A stretch of DNA of 64,000 nucleotides from Pseudopithomyces maydicus. Taxonomy: Eukaryota; Ascomycota; Dothideomycetes; Pleosporales; Didymosphaeriaceae. This document shows positions 1-12,033 of the stretch, in pieces (the first letter of the stretch is position 1; the number at the start of each line of letters is the position of its first letter). Made by a program: the position numbers and the translations under genes. The notes under the pieces are model-generated. The model saw only the letters and a program-made list of their open reading frames with translations, was not told the origin of the DNA and searched no databases. The DNA lies in contig JANTUC010000010.1 of assembly GCA_026873275.1 (NCBI GenBank), positions 1,691,041-1,755,040 of the forward strand, given 5' to 3'.

Positions 1-295
1 TACACATTTAACGATAAAGTGTCGAGTGGATACGAACGAGGGCAAAATACGCGTGCGTGCAAGAACAACGACTGCAGCGCGCGTGCGTGAAGAGAGGAGG
101 GAGACGCACGAAGCGGAGGCGCGACGGCAGGACGAGGGCCCGGGACAGAGGAGGAACGACGAAGGAGGAACAACGCAGGAGGAACAACGCAGGTAAGAGG
201 TCGTACGCAGCTGCACGACGCGCTCAGCAAGAAGCAGACATGCAGACCGAACCCAAGGCAGGCGTGTATAAAATGGCGCAGCCTTGCGGGGAAGG

Positions 296-640
296 TAGGA
301 AGGCAAGGCAAGGCGAGGCAAGGCAAGGCAAGGCAAGCTTTCACCTTTGCTCTTACCCAAGTGGAAGGTAGGTTAGGTTAGGTTAGGTTGGGTTGGGTTA
401 GGCTAGGTGGGTTGGACGGTGCTAGAGTACGAGCCGTATGTACGTACGCACGACCCGGCAAGCCAGCCAGCGCAGGCGTCACACCACAAACCCACACCCG
501 CCTCTAAGGCAGGGTAGGGTAGGATAGGGTAGGGTAGGGCAGGGCAGTGCAGGGCAGCGAAGCATAGCACAGCGCAGAACGGATAGACAAACGGACGGAC
601 GGACGGACAGACAGACAGACGGAAAGACAGACAGATGGGT
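296..640. repeat. G-rich simple repeats
   Basis: Successive short tandem arrays on the + strand: AGGCA-type units near 300-335, TAGGT-type units near 365-405, TAGGG/AGGGC units near 509-553 and GACG/GACA units near 588-630. The rest of 1-1872 holds no convincing gene; overlapping open frames on both strands are low-complexity. The G tracts could form quadruplexes (inference). A TA dinucleotide run lies near 1221-1243. Confidence 0.7.
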
Positions 641-1872
641 AGGCTGAAAATGAGTTCTCTGAACCGCAGGCTCTACATATACTACATACACACATCCACG
701 AATCCATACACACTTCCCCCAAAACCCCCTGCCACGCCTCGCCTCGCCATCCTCGCACCACATGACCTCCCCTCTGCCCCCAGCCCCCAGCCCACTCCAG
801 TCCCATCCCCACATCCAAGCAAAAGCAGCAGCAAGCAGCGCTACAGCCCAGACCAGATGCCCACTAATGCAGAGCGAAGGGAAGGGAAGGGGACTTGCCG
901 CCCGCTTCAGCAACAGCATTAGCATTGGCAGTCATGCGAGTGCGCCACACACACACGACGCGGGAGCGGGAGCGGACTTTGGGCGATGGTGATTGGCTGG
1001 GCGGGGGGATGGGTATGGGATGGGTATGGGATGGATATGGATATGGGTATTGGATGAGGGGACCTCGGGAGTCGGGAGCCTGGAGGGAAGGGAACGAAGG
1101 GGCGAGGGGGATACGACCTCGGGAATATCGACATCAGCATCACCATCATGACCTCATATGATGAGGGTTGGTTTCTCTTTCTCTCGCCTCCCTCTCCCAT
1201 CCACATCACCACAAATATCACAATATATATATATATATATATATCAAGCACAAAACATAGCAAAACCACTTCCATTTTCTAATTAGAGATTATTACGATG
1301 TGATGAGAGACATGCGCTGTGCTGTGCATATGCGCCCTAGTGGCCTAAGTGCAGAACCGCATAAGGCCGCACTTGTGGGTATCAAGGGGGTATTTGCGCG
1401 AATAACAAAAGACACGACCACGTTCGTATATAAACGACAGCCCAGCAACCGACCGACCAAACCAAACAGACAACTGGTATCAAAAGCAGGAAAATGGAAA
1501 AGAAAGCAGTTGCAGAGTGGTATCAATCTAGACAAGAGAGAAAAAACCGTTGTTGTGGGGGGACACAACAACACACATGATCCTTCCAAAACATGTCAGT
1601 GCCCTAGGCCGGCAGATCATGACCCACGAGTGACAAACGAACGAACGGGAGTTGGTCGAACCGAAACTGGGTATATAGGAGACGAAATGTGCAGGGGAAT
1701 GCAGTCCGAGACTGACACCGAGGTGGAGCCCGGGGGTATTTTGGGGGGGTGGGGGGGTTGGGGGAATAGTGGTAGCCGTTTGTGCGGTCAGACAAGCGCC
1801 ATGAGCCGTCTTTGCTTTTCCGTCATTCCATCATGGCTGTCGTCGACGAAGGAGGGATCTTCCCACCATACT

Positions 1873-4152
1873 TTATGCAGTGGCTGAGACCTGCGGCGTG
1901 CTTTTGGAGTCCTGCCCTACCGCGACCGCCTCGGGAGCGACGTCACCAACGGTGGCGGGCTCGGTGGCGGGAGCAGCAGGGGCAGCAGCGTCCTCCTTGG
2001 TCTCCTCGGCGATGGGAGCGACCTCGGTCTTCTCCTCCTTGGGCTCAGCGGCCTCGGTGGCGGCAGCAGCCTCCTTCTCCTTCTTGGGCTTGCCGGCCTT
2101 GCTGGCGGCGCGGAAAAGACCACCGAATCCGCTGCGGGCCTTGTCGTCACCCTCCTTCTTGCTGCCGAGAGCACCGAAGATGGAGCCACGCTTCTTCTCC
2201 TTGGTGGCGGGGGTGGTGGTAGCGGCCTCAGCAGCCGGCTCCTCCTTGGCCTCCTCCTTGGGAGCCTCAGCGACGGGCTCGACGGCAGCGGGGGCAGCCA
2301 CGGCAGGGGTCTCCTCGATCTTGGGAGCCTCCTCAGTCTTGGGGAGCTCAGGAGCCTTCTCGGTGGCAGGAGACTTGACCTTCTCCTTGTTGCCGCCAAG
2401 GAACTTGCCGAAAGAGAACGACTGCTTCTCCTTGCGGGGAGTGACGGCAGTGGGCTCGGCCTCCTTGGGCTCCTCGACCTTGAGAGCCTCGGTGGTGCCC
2501 TCGAGAGGAGCAGCCTCAACGGGAGCAACCGGGGGGAGAACAGGAGCGCTCTCAGTGGTGGTGGCAGGCTCGTCGAGCTTGGGTGCCTCAGCAGCAACCT
2601 CGGTCTCCTTGGCGGGAGCAGCAGGCACGAGATCAGCCTCCTTCTTCTCGTGGGTAGGGCTCTTCAGCTTCTGGGCGAAGCTGCCGAAGATGGAAGCACG
2701 CTTGGCGGGCTTGGGCTTCTCCTCGACCTTCTTCTCCTCGACAGGAGCAACAACGGGAGCAGTCTCCTCGGTCTTCTTTTCCTCAACGGCAGGGACGTCG
2801 GAGGTGACAACGGGAGCGGTGACGGGAGCAGTGGAGGCTATTATCATTAGAATCAAGTTCCAGTGCTTTGGTTTGATGCAAGATAAACTTACCCTCAGCA
2901 GCGGGCTCGGCCGCGACAACAGGCTCCTCGGCCTTCTTCTCCTCCTCCTTCTCCTCAGCCTTCTCCTTCTTCTCCTCCTTCTTCTCTTCTACCTTCTCCT
3001 CGACCTTGTCCTTCTTTCCAAGAAGACCGCCGAAGATGGAGGCGCGCTTGCCACGAGAGACGGAGCGGCTCTTGCTCTTGGCAGCCTTCTTCTTCTTCTT
3101 GTCCTCGTCAGAAGAGCTGGAAGAAGAGGATCCAGTGCGGGCCGGGGCAGCAGTCTCCTCGGCAGCGACAGCCTCGCCCTCAGCGGGCTTGGGAGTGACA
3201 TCAGTGCTCTTCTTAGGGGTGGAGCCAGCGGCGGCGGTAGTGGGAGCTAGCGTAGTGGGCTTGCCTGTGGGGCGTGTCAGTGCACCTGCAGCGCGGGAAC
3301 AAGCGAATGCAGCCCCTTAAGGCGCGTTGCGCGTTGAAACGACGCGTTTGGGGGCAGGAAAAATTTGCGAGACATACCGAGCTTGGTGAGCTCCTCCTTG
3401 TAGGTCTCGTTGGCGACGACCGTCTCCTTGGAAGCCTTGGCCTCCTCGATGGCCTTCTCGACAGCGACGAACCAGCCGTTGCGCTCAGCGGCGGTCTGGG
3501 CCTCGAAGGTGTGCTTGCCGCCGTGCAGCTTGAAGTGGAAAGCAACGTTGCCGTCCTTGGCGAGCTCGGTCGCGTCGGCCTGTAGATGTCAGCGATGGAT
3601 TCATCGGACTGGCGGATATCGGCTTACCAAGTTCAAGACACCAGCGGGGGTGGCCTTCTCGTCGGCGTGCTTGACGAAGAACAACAATCCCTTGCCGGTG
3701 ACGCTGGACCAGGCAGCGGTGGGGTGAGCAACCTCGGCCTTCTCGCCGCGGAGGTAGTGGCTGAGGCTGGAGGCGGGGACAGCGGCCTCCTCACCGAACC
3801 AGAAGTACTTCTTGGAGAAGCGGAACGCGCTGTTTTGCTGTCAGACGGAGCTTCCTCTGGCGGTGGATGGCGGGCAAACTCACTTCTTGAGGCCAGGGGC
3901 CTTGTAGCCGAGGGCACCGCTGTAGATGGGCTCGGTGGGCTTCTCCTCCTTCTTCTCCTCGACGGGAGCGGCGGCGGCAGCAGCCTCGCCGTCGGCCTTG
4001 GGGGCCTCCTCCACGGGTGCGGCGGCAGCCTCGGCGGGCTTGTCCTCGGTCACGGCAGGCGTAGTCTCGGGCTGGGCCTCGACGGCGCTGGCCTCCTGCA
4101 GAGGCGCAGACTGCTGGGGCTCGACGAGCGGGTGCTCAACTGCGGCAGACAT
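1873..4152 (-). CDS. PH-domain protein, Meu6-like, with repetitive charged tail
   Basis: Five exons on the minus strand: 4152-3884, 3829-3628, 3579-3378, 3264-2893 and 2837-1873. All phases agree and give 669 residues. Residues 1-85 are Ala/Glu/Pro-rich. Residues about 80-225, coded by exons 1-3, form a fungal PH-like domain (aromatic run YFWFGEEA, a lysine-rich VTGKGLLFFVKH strand, C-terminal helix NGWFVAVEKAIEEAK). This resembles S. pombe Meu6 and the Pfam PH_6 family. The remaining 440 residues are low-complexity Lys/Glu/Ala/Pro. They carry basic-aromatic motifs: KRASIFG at 296 and 394, SFSFGKFLGG at 488, KRGSIFG at 564 and SGFGGLFRAASK at 584. PH domains usually bind membrane phosphoinositides; the tail looks like a scaffold (inference). 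No frame break is needed. The exact function is unknown. Confidence 0.85.
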
Positions 4153-7100
4153 GGTGTTTGGAGCTGTTCTGGGCTGTGTTGGTGGAGAGGTGCGGGTAGC
4201 GAGGCGCGGCGTATGGAGGCTGGCAGTGGGGTGGTGGCAGAGAGTGGGGATGGAGGCAAGCTCCGGCGTGATAATTACAAAGACGTACGGAAAGAAGAAG
4301 GCTCTGTGCCTGCAGGTGGCAGCTTCAGCGAAGAAGGCTCGAGGGGGATGCAGAGAATGAGGGAGGGAGAGCACGCCACGAAAGGACCGGCAGTGTTTTA
4401 AGGTGCGAGGGTTCGTTGCTAGGGGCGCTGCAGGGATGTACCGAAATTTGTCTTCGCAGCACGTCCTCTGAACTTTGCAGCCGCCGCAGACCCGCTCGCT
4501 GCATCACGCCTGGGCCTTGCGCCGTCGAATTAACGTGACTCAACCGCCTCAGTTATGCACCGTGAAACCGCGCCGTGCACCGGGCGAGGGAGCGCGGTTG
4601 GCAGCCTCCAGCGAGCAGGACATGGCAGAGCAAGCAGCTCAAAAGAAAGACAGGCGGCGCCGGCGGTGGTTGCGGGCTGCTGGCTGCTGGCTGCTATCTT
4701 GCTGCAGCTGATCGCATGACCTTCCTCGCCCGCCCGTCCAACCTGGCTGCCAGAGCGCGTCCCCTCACGAGACCGCCCTGTTGCCATTTGCCTGTGTTGG
4801 TCGCGGTGCGATTGGTGGTGGGATGCCCCCGCAGCGATTGTATCATTCTGCAGCACATTCACGCAGGTTCGTACGTTCAGACCCAGATTCGATACATTCA
4901 CATATGAACCGCGACCACCAAGGACCGCCCCGTGCGCCTGAGGTAGGTACACGACGATACTTGCCGTGAGAATGTGAACAGCTTTCTCGCTCGCTCGCTC
5001 GCTTGCTGCCTCTCTTTTTCTTTTCTCTCTCCGTCTCTCTCTGAGGTGGTGGCTGGGGGCGCACACAACCCACCCCCATCCCCATCGCCTGCCTCCCTCC
5101 CCATCGCATCGCCGTCCCAACCGTCGCCGGCCTCTGCACAACTCCAGGCTGGTTCAACATTCTTTCATGTCAGGCGGCCCAAGCTCCCTGCTAGGCGCCT
5201 TTAGTGCTGGCTAGGGCAGCCCTCACGGCGAATTGCGTCGGTCGCTGGCGCCGATCCCCGTTTAGAGCACGAGACCCTTGCGCGCCCAGCATTCACTGGC
5301 CCTGCCCGCGCCAGCCGGATGTGGTGCCAAAACTGCCCGCCCTCGAACGCTATCACGCCGTATCGTCTGCAAACTGCCTGCGGATCATTACCCGTCGTAT
5401 GTCCGCCCTCTGCATCAGCTAAACGTCCAGCACCCCCCCGTGGCTGACGCGCAGTGTGGCGGGTGCATGCATGCTGCCTGCCAGCCCTTCCGTCGAGCCC
5501 GTCTCAACCGTCCCGATGCGTGCCTTGCGCGCGATGCTGCATTTTCACCACCAGCAAGATTGTATCGCAGATCGAGCGCCCGCTTTTCCGCTTCCAGAGT
5601 CCCTGCCAGAGCATGGACGCCGCCGCTGATGAACCTTGGCCGATGCCCCTCGGCTGATCTAGCGCCGCCATGTCCCATGTACCTCCCCTGCGACGTTCGT
5701 CTCACGTGAAAAAGGGGGCATCCCGTCCTAGTCTGTACCCAACTGGTACGGTGCTCACCAGCCAGAAAACCCATGTTGGATGGGTACGCCTGCGACCAAC
5801 CGCCGCCGTCGCCATGCCATGAGCGTATCAGATCCACTCGCCGCGCCAGCGTCCAACACAAGGTCAAACACCGTGTCTCTGCCACTCTGCTTCTCTGCCT
5901 CTCGCTGAGGTTCCTCATCTCCTCCTGCGGTTCGCACGGCGCTCTCATCGATAACACCCGCTGGAGATCCCCCTAGAATCTCCATCTGGCCAATCTCCGT
6001 GCCCTACCCACACCGCCACAGGCCCCTCGTGGAAAATTTAGACCCTGTCCCCGGCACGGGTAGAGGCGCTTGAATCCTCTGTGCATCCGTCTCATTTTTC
6101 TCATGCCGTGAACATCTGGCCATGTCCAACTCCACCGTCCTCCACCCACGTGCTGTCCAGATGCCCATCCATTTCTTCGAGAAACGGCATCCACAGCACT
6201 TGGGGCCGCCTCGGCCAAACTCTATAAACAGCTTCAGCTCAGGCGTCGCCTGCCGAGCCTCTAGCTGTAGCAATCTCTACTTGGACGTGCAGCGCTTCCA
6301 ATGGCTTCCACAAGTCAGGCTCTTCAATAGATCGTCGTATCCGCGAGTCAGCCATAAATGCGGGGCTCTCGTGGTAGGTCGCTGAGTCTTCACCAGTTGT
6401 CGCTGTCCGCGTGCATGTCGCCAATCGCGTCCTTCCACCCAGTCTCGCCTTCTGCTCGCCAACCGCTCCCCATTTCCTCTGCACGCCCGACATTTTCTCT
6501 GCACGCGGGCCCCCAATCTATCCCACACGGCCACGGCGCACTCCAGCAGCCATGTTTCGTCGCTTCCGCGGGCAATTTGTGGCGCTCATCTCAAACGCTC
6601 CACCAATGGCCCAATCGGGGCGCCAACGTAATGAAACAACGGTGTCCGCCAGTCCATCTCCGAAATATCACCCTTGGCGGGAGTGAAGATGCTGTCGTCG
6701 AAATAAGCTCACGCCTCGCCGCTGCGAGGACGGAGCGGTTGTTGCGGCCTTCCTCTTACGGCCCAGCGTGATGGCGATACACATGGTGCACTGTGGCCTT
6801 ACATACATACATACGTACGCCCCAACACCGGTTCACCATGCCATGTGACGTGCCAGAATTCAGCGCTTCTTGTCGACCGTAGTTTGGGCTCATGCGTTGC
6901 TAGACTGTTCATGCGACTGCGTTGGACGCGTACGGTGGAGTCTGCCTTCCTAGTAGACGGAACGTTAAACAGACTCGAGGCAGGAGCGAACCCCGCCCCA
7001 GTGGTTTCATCCACTTCCCTCCAAACTACAGGCCCTTGTGTGTTCTCGAATGCTTCGGTTTGCATGGGCAGCCCTTCTATGCTGGCTTGGCGTGGCTACC

Positions 7101-7566
7101 GGAGAAGGGTCCCCCTCTATATTCATGCGGTTTTTTTGACATGGATCTCCACATTATCGACAAGGAGCCATCAACTACGTTTTCAGCAGAGCAACGTAGG
7201 CACTGCTTTTGCCATGGGTAAGATGGCATGGGAGGGCCTGGGAGGGCACGAAAGAGCATGGGATCTATGTAGACGACAGGTAGGTGGTAGGTGGCCCCAG
7301 CACGGCCTGTCTACATACATACCGCTGCGGGGTGAATGCAACGTCACGATTGAGACCAAAAATATACATAGAACACAAAGGTGGTACCCTAACAATTTTT
7401 TTCTTCACATACTAAAAAATGATACCGAATTGACCCAAACTCTAGTCTAAAATCAAAACTCCTTCATCCTTCATCATATCATACGTCATTAACCGTTGCT
7501 ACTCCCCCCCCCCCCTTCTTCCCTATCTCTCCAACTGACCAAAATCCCCAACTCAGCTCTCCGCAT
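4153..7566. other. gene-free stretch
   Basis: About 3.4 kb between two minus-strand genes. The first 300 bases must hold the promoter and 5' leader of the PH-domain gene. Open frames of 60-200 codons occur on both strands (for example 5415-5957 on minus and 6845-7450 on plus), but none has recognisable domains, codon bias or plausible introns. A run of 13 C lies near 7505. I see no transposon or RNA gene. Confidence 0.5.
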
Positions 7567-10500
7567 TCACAACCACAAACCTCCCCCCAGCCCTTCAAGG
7601 TCCCCATCACCCAAGCCCATTCGCAAACCCTCCCTCCTCCTCCTCTCCTCCCTCTCCTCCCTCCGTTCAACCGCCATCTCCAACACCCCCGGCCTCACCA
7701 CCCTCCTCCCCTCCCCACACCACCTCCACATATCCCCCGCCCGCTCCCTCACCGACAACCCATCGTCCCTCGTCCTCGCCTCAACATCCGCCCCCCTTCA
7801 ACCAGCACAACCGCCGCCTCCGCATCCCCGCCGAACACCGCCCCGTGCAGCGCAGTCCACCCGTGCCTATCCGCGTACGCCACGTCCGCGCCGGCCGCGA
7901 GCAGCATGCGCACGATGCGCGGGTGCGAGGCGCAGCACAGGGGTGTAAAAGACGCGTCGTCGATGGCGGACACGGCGGCCGGGCAGAGCGCTAGGATGCG
8001 CTGGGTGGCGAGGGGCAGGCTGAGGTCAGACGCGAGATGGAGCGCGTGCCGGTTGTGAGATGCCAGCGCCGAGACGGAGGCCCCGCGCGAGAGGAGCAGG
8101 AGCGCAACCTCCTCGTTGCGGTGGATAAGTGCAATGTGCAATGGGCGATCGCCGTTGGGGAGCGGGCGCTCGATATCTGCGCCCGCGGAGAGGAGCTGCG
8201 ATACCACGGGGAGGTACCAGTTGCGCAGGCCTCGTGGAGGCTAGTCCACCCCTTTGTATCCGCGGCGTTGATGTCGATGGCCGTGTCTCGCAGGATCATC
8301 GGCATGGCTGACGCCAGCCCGTTCCGCGCTGCGAGGTGCATCGCCGTGAGATTGCGGTCCGTCTTCCAGTCCACGCGGGCGCCCCTGTGCATCAGCCTCA
8401 CGGCCAGCTCGTCGTACCCGCACAGCAGCGCCGTGGCCAACGGCGTGTACCCCTTCAGCGACCGCTCGTTCAGATCCAGCCCAACGGCGCGGTACACATC
8501 CTCGTCGAAGTGCCCCCACGCGGCCATCGCGTGCAGAGCCCCGCATTCGAACTGTGCGTTTTCGCCCTGGGATTCACACCGCGGGCGAGCAGGGCGAGCG
8601 CGAAGACGGGATCGCTCTGGCACGCGAGCAGGAAGGGCGTGATGCCGTTGGCGGCTTGGGCCTCGAGGTCTGCGCCGAGGGCGAGGAGGGGGTCCACGAG
8701 CCAGGTGGCGCGGTGGTGCGCTGCGATGTGGAGGGGCGTCATGCCGATGTTGTCGCGGTCGGCGGTGACGTCGGGGATGGAGTCTAGCATTTGGAGGGCG
8801 AGGGCTTGCGCGCGGGCGGAGTGCGTCGCGCGGGCGAGGACGAGGGAGAAGGCGGTGCGGAGGGAGGGTCCTTGGTTGATGCGGCAGCGGCGGGAGGCGA
8901 GGAGGGTATCTACCGTTTTGACATGGACATCGACGTCGTCGTGCATGGTAGCAATAGCGTACTCGAACGGCGTGCTGATTTTCCCTCCATGTTTCCCGCC
9001 CCAGTTCACGACTCGGTTCGGATCAGCGCCAGCCTGAAGCAACACTTCAGCAACGCTGACCATCCGCTGCTGCACCGCAATGCCCAACGCCGTCATCCCA
9101 CCCTCACCCTCACCCTGATCCTCACCTTCACCCTCACCCCCAAATCCAAATCCAAACCCAAACCCAGCATCAACATCACACCCCCTCCCCACCAACCACC
9201 TCACCGCCCCCACATCCCCTCCCTCCACCGCCCCCACCAACATCCCCGCCATCCCCCTCCCCCTCACCAACTCCCCCCTCCTCAAGCACCCACCCCATCC
9301 ACGCATACGCATCGTCGTCCTCTGGGCGCATACGAGTCTCGGGCCGCATACACGCGTACATCCCACGCACAGCGTTCCCCAACGCAGCGCGCGCATCAGG
9401 CGTGCGCGCGAGCGCAAATTCCAACGCCACGCTGGAGGTGGGGTAGTGCTTTCCGCCGAGGTGGCAGAGGAGCGTTTGAACGACGGCGCGGTTACCGTGG
9501 GAGAGCGTGGTGGAGAGGTTGGAGAGAGTGGGGGTGGCGCCGGAGGCCATGAGGATGTCTAGGATGGCGGGGGAGGGGGTCGGGGCGGAGAGGGCGGCGG
9601 TTAGGGCCGAGGTGGGTGGGGAGGGGAGCGATGCGCCGGAGGAGAGGAGGAGTTGTAGCATGTCTGGGGAGCTGGTGCGGATGGCGAGGTGGAGGGGGTG
9701 AGGCCGGAGTGGGTGGTGGCGTTGATGTTTGTGCCAGAAGCGAGGAGAATGTTGATAACATTGGCATGGCCGTGTTGAACTGCGGATAGGAGGGCTTCTT
9801 CCATGGCCTCTTTTTTTCGTTGCGTTTCTTTTTCCTTTTCTTCCTCCTGTTTATCTTCACTGTTTTCTTTTGCGGCTTTTGCGTCTTCAGATTGTTCATT
9901 TTGCTTGCCCTCCTCGTTTCCCTTCTCTTCCTCTCCCTCCCCCTTGTTTCCCTCCTTCTCCTCCCCCTCGATTTCCTCGTCCTGGTTTCCCCCCACCCCA
10001 CACAACCACCCCACCACATCACCCCTCCCCCTCCCCGCCGTCACCACCAACGCCGTCTTCCCACTCCCACACCGAACGCCTGGATCCATCCCCATCTCGC
10101 GGATCAGAAACTCCACAACCGCCAGGGGTGCGAATTCCGCAGCGTAGTGCAGGACGTTCTTCGCTTCGGGGCCGGATATAGTGCATAGGAGAGCGCCGTG
10201 TGAGAGGAGGAGGGGGATGAGAGGGGTGCAGGGGGTGGGGGCGAGGATGGTGTGGAGGAGAGGGGGAGGGGGTAGGTGGGGAGGTTGGTTGAGTGGGATA
10301 GGTTGGCGCTTTGTTGAGGTGGGTGGTTGATGCTCTGGCGAGCGGGGAGAGGAACGCGGTGGTGGGGTGAGGCGCCGTGTGAGAGGAGTAGTTCGGCGAG
10401 GGGGATGCTTCCTTTTTGGATGGCGAGGGTGAGGGGGTGAGTCCTTCTTTGGAAATGGATTCGAGATTTAGGCTTGGGTGGGTTGTTAGGAGGGAGGTGG

Positions 10501-10798
10501 CGAGGGGGGTGTTGGTTTCGTGGAGGGCTTTGAAGAGGAGGGTGAGGGGGTTGGGGCCGGGATTGGGGATGGCGATGGAGTGTGGTGGTGGAGGAGGAGG
10601 AGGAGGAGCATTAACAACGTCATTATTATCGTTGTTATCGCTGCTGTCATTGTCGTTGTCGGTGATGTGGTTTTCCACACCGTGGATGTCGAGGTTGATG
10701 TTTATGTCGAGTGAGCTGGATAGGCTCGTATCGTTGGTGGGTGAATTTGTTGGCTTGTCCATTTCGTTTATGCCCGGTTGTTGAAATGTATCCGTCAT
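7567..10798 (-). CDS. large ankyrin-repeat protein, reading frame broken seven times
   Basis: Ankyrin repeats run through five successive open frames on the minus strand, for example TPLHIAAHHRATWLVDPLLA, DRPLHIALIHRNEEVALLLL and GWTALHGAVFGGDAEAAV. Frame changes fall near 10435, 10267, 9696, 9275, 8540, 8217 and 7793. Six read as a single missing base, mostly in runs of C or G; the one at 9275 reads as one extra base (or two missing). With these allowed for, the gene runs from the ATG at 10798 to a stop at 7567 with no intron, about 1,078 residues. The N-terminal 100 residues are Asp/Asn/Pro-rich, and a Glu/Lys-rich insert interrupts the repeats near 9800-9960. Ankyrin arrays bind other proteins; the partner is unknown. 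The identical TPL-to-TPS error type in several repeats argues for miscalled homopolymers, but true decay of the gene is not excluded. Confidence 0.65.
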
Positions 10799-12033
10799 TT
10801 TTGTTCTCGTCACTTGTGCCGTATCGTCTTTATATTCACCTCTTTGCACTCTTTCTCTTACTGTTGTTCTTTATCCACCCAAAATTCTCATTCCAATAAC
10901 ACGGCCTCGTCAAATCCTCTTTATAATATCAGTGTCGATATGGGATGTATGAAACAAGGCTATATCTCGTTTATATCCGGATGTCGTTGCAAATAGATAC
11001 ACACTGAGTATATGTATAGACGTGAGTAGACATTCAGCCAGCTAGCCAGCTAAGTACATCCCCCCAGAGCGACATTCGCTCCAGGCAGCACATGCGGCAT
11101 CTAATGCGGTGAGATGGGGCTGCGCACTAGCGATTCTGGGCTAGAGCAAAAGTGGTAAGAATAAGCGACTTCACCCAAAGTGTGGCTGGAGTGTACTGGT
11201 ATGTGTGTAATTCGGTAGACGATGTATGTAATCATTTACATGTTGTGGCTAGTGCCTTGTATGCATATGTTGTATTGGGTACTGTAGGTTGGGTGGGGCT
11301 TCACCTGAAGCTTCACCTGAGGCTTCACCAGCGCTGAGGCTGAGCGGGGGCCACCTGAAACTTGGGATGTGCAATGGGATGTATGCGTTGTTCGTTGATT
11401 TTATGGGCTGAGCGAACATACGAACGTGAGTTAATGGAAGAGGGTTTTGTGAACGATTTTTTGTTTAGCTTACTGGTAGGATGAAGTCGTTCGTTTACGA
11501 CGATGATGAAATCGCTGGGTTGATGTTTCCGCTGCGTGTAGAGAGACGTTGCGCGTGATGACATGGAGGGAGGACTCAAAATTACGGTGGCGGTGAAGTG
11601 GCTGCGGTCTTGACCGGTTGACTGAGGGATCAGTTGGTTGGCTGACTGGCTGGGGGGAAGTGCACATGACCGGGCTTCCACGCCGAGTGCTCAGCCTTGA
11701 CGGGGTTTTTGTGACCTGACACAGACTACCATATCCATGTTGTAGCTCCCCATGTTATGCGAAAGTCAATTTTTGTCGCTTTATACTACTTCTAGTGCTG
11801 TTAGAAGTGAGTTCCGGGACTCTTGTCGATTGTGAAGTGGCGGCGAGGCGAGGGGTGGCTGAAGGCCCGGCTGAACTGCAACTTGCGAGTGACAGCAGCG
11901 TTTACTGCACGGATTCCGCCTCGTCTACTCGCATTGTGCTCTATTTTTCCTCGACTGGGCGATGGACTCACGTCGTCTTCAAAGCGTTTTCAAAGAGCCG
12001 GGAGAGGGGCTTCCTGGTGGGGGTACCGCTGGC
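10799..12033. other. intergenic region between divergent genes
   Basis: About 1.2 kb separating the ankyrin gene (-) from the zinc-ribbon-like gene (+), so it must hold both promoters. A short tandem GCTTCACCTGA-type repeat lies at about 11299-11330. No coding signal seen. Confidence 0.5.

Noticed and set aside
360..410. Possible telomere repeat
   Set aside because: Units are TAGGT/GGGTT mixtures, not regular TTAGGG, and lie inside a longer G-rich repeat tract with genes on one side only by chance of the window.
1880..3250. 456-codon open frame on the + strand opposite the PH-domain gene
   Set aside because: It is the antisense shadow of a Lys/Glu/Ala/Pro-rich coding strand; no domain, and the minus-strand gene has consistent introns and homology.
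5415..5957. 180-codon minus frame in the 4.2-7.5 kb spacer
   Set aside because: No recognisable domain, no introns, overlapping open frames on the other strand.
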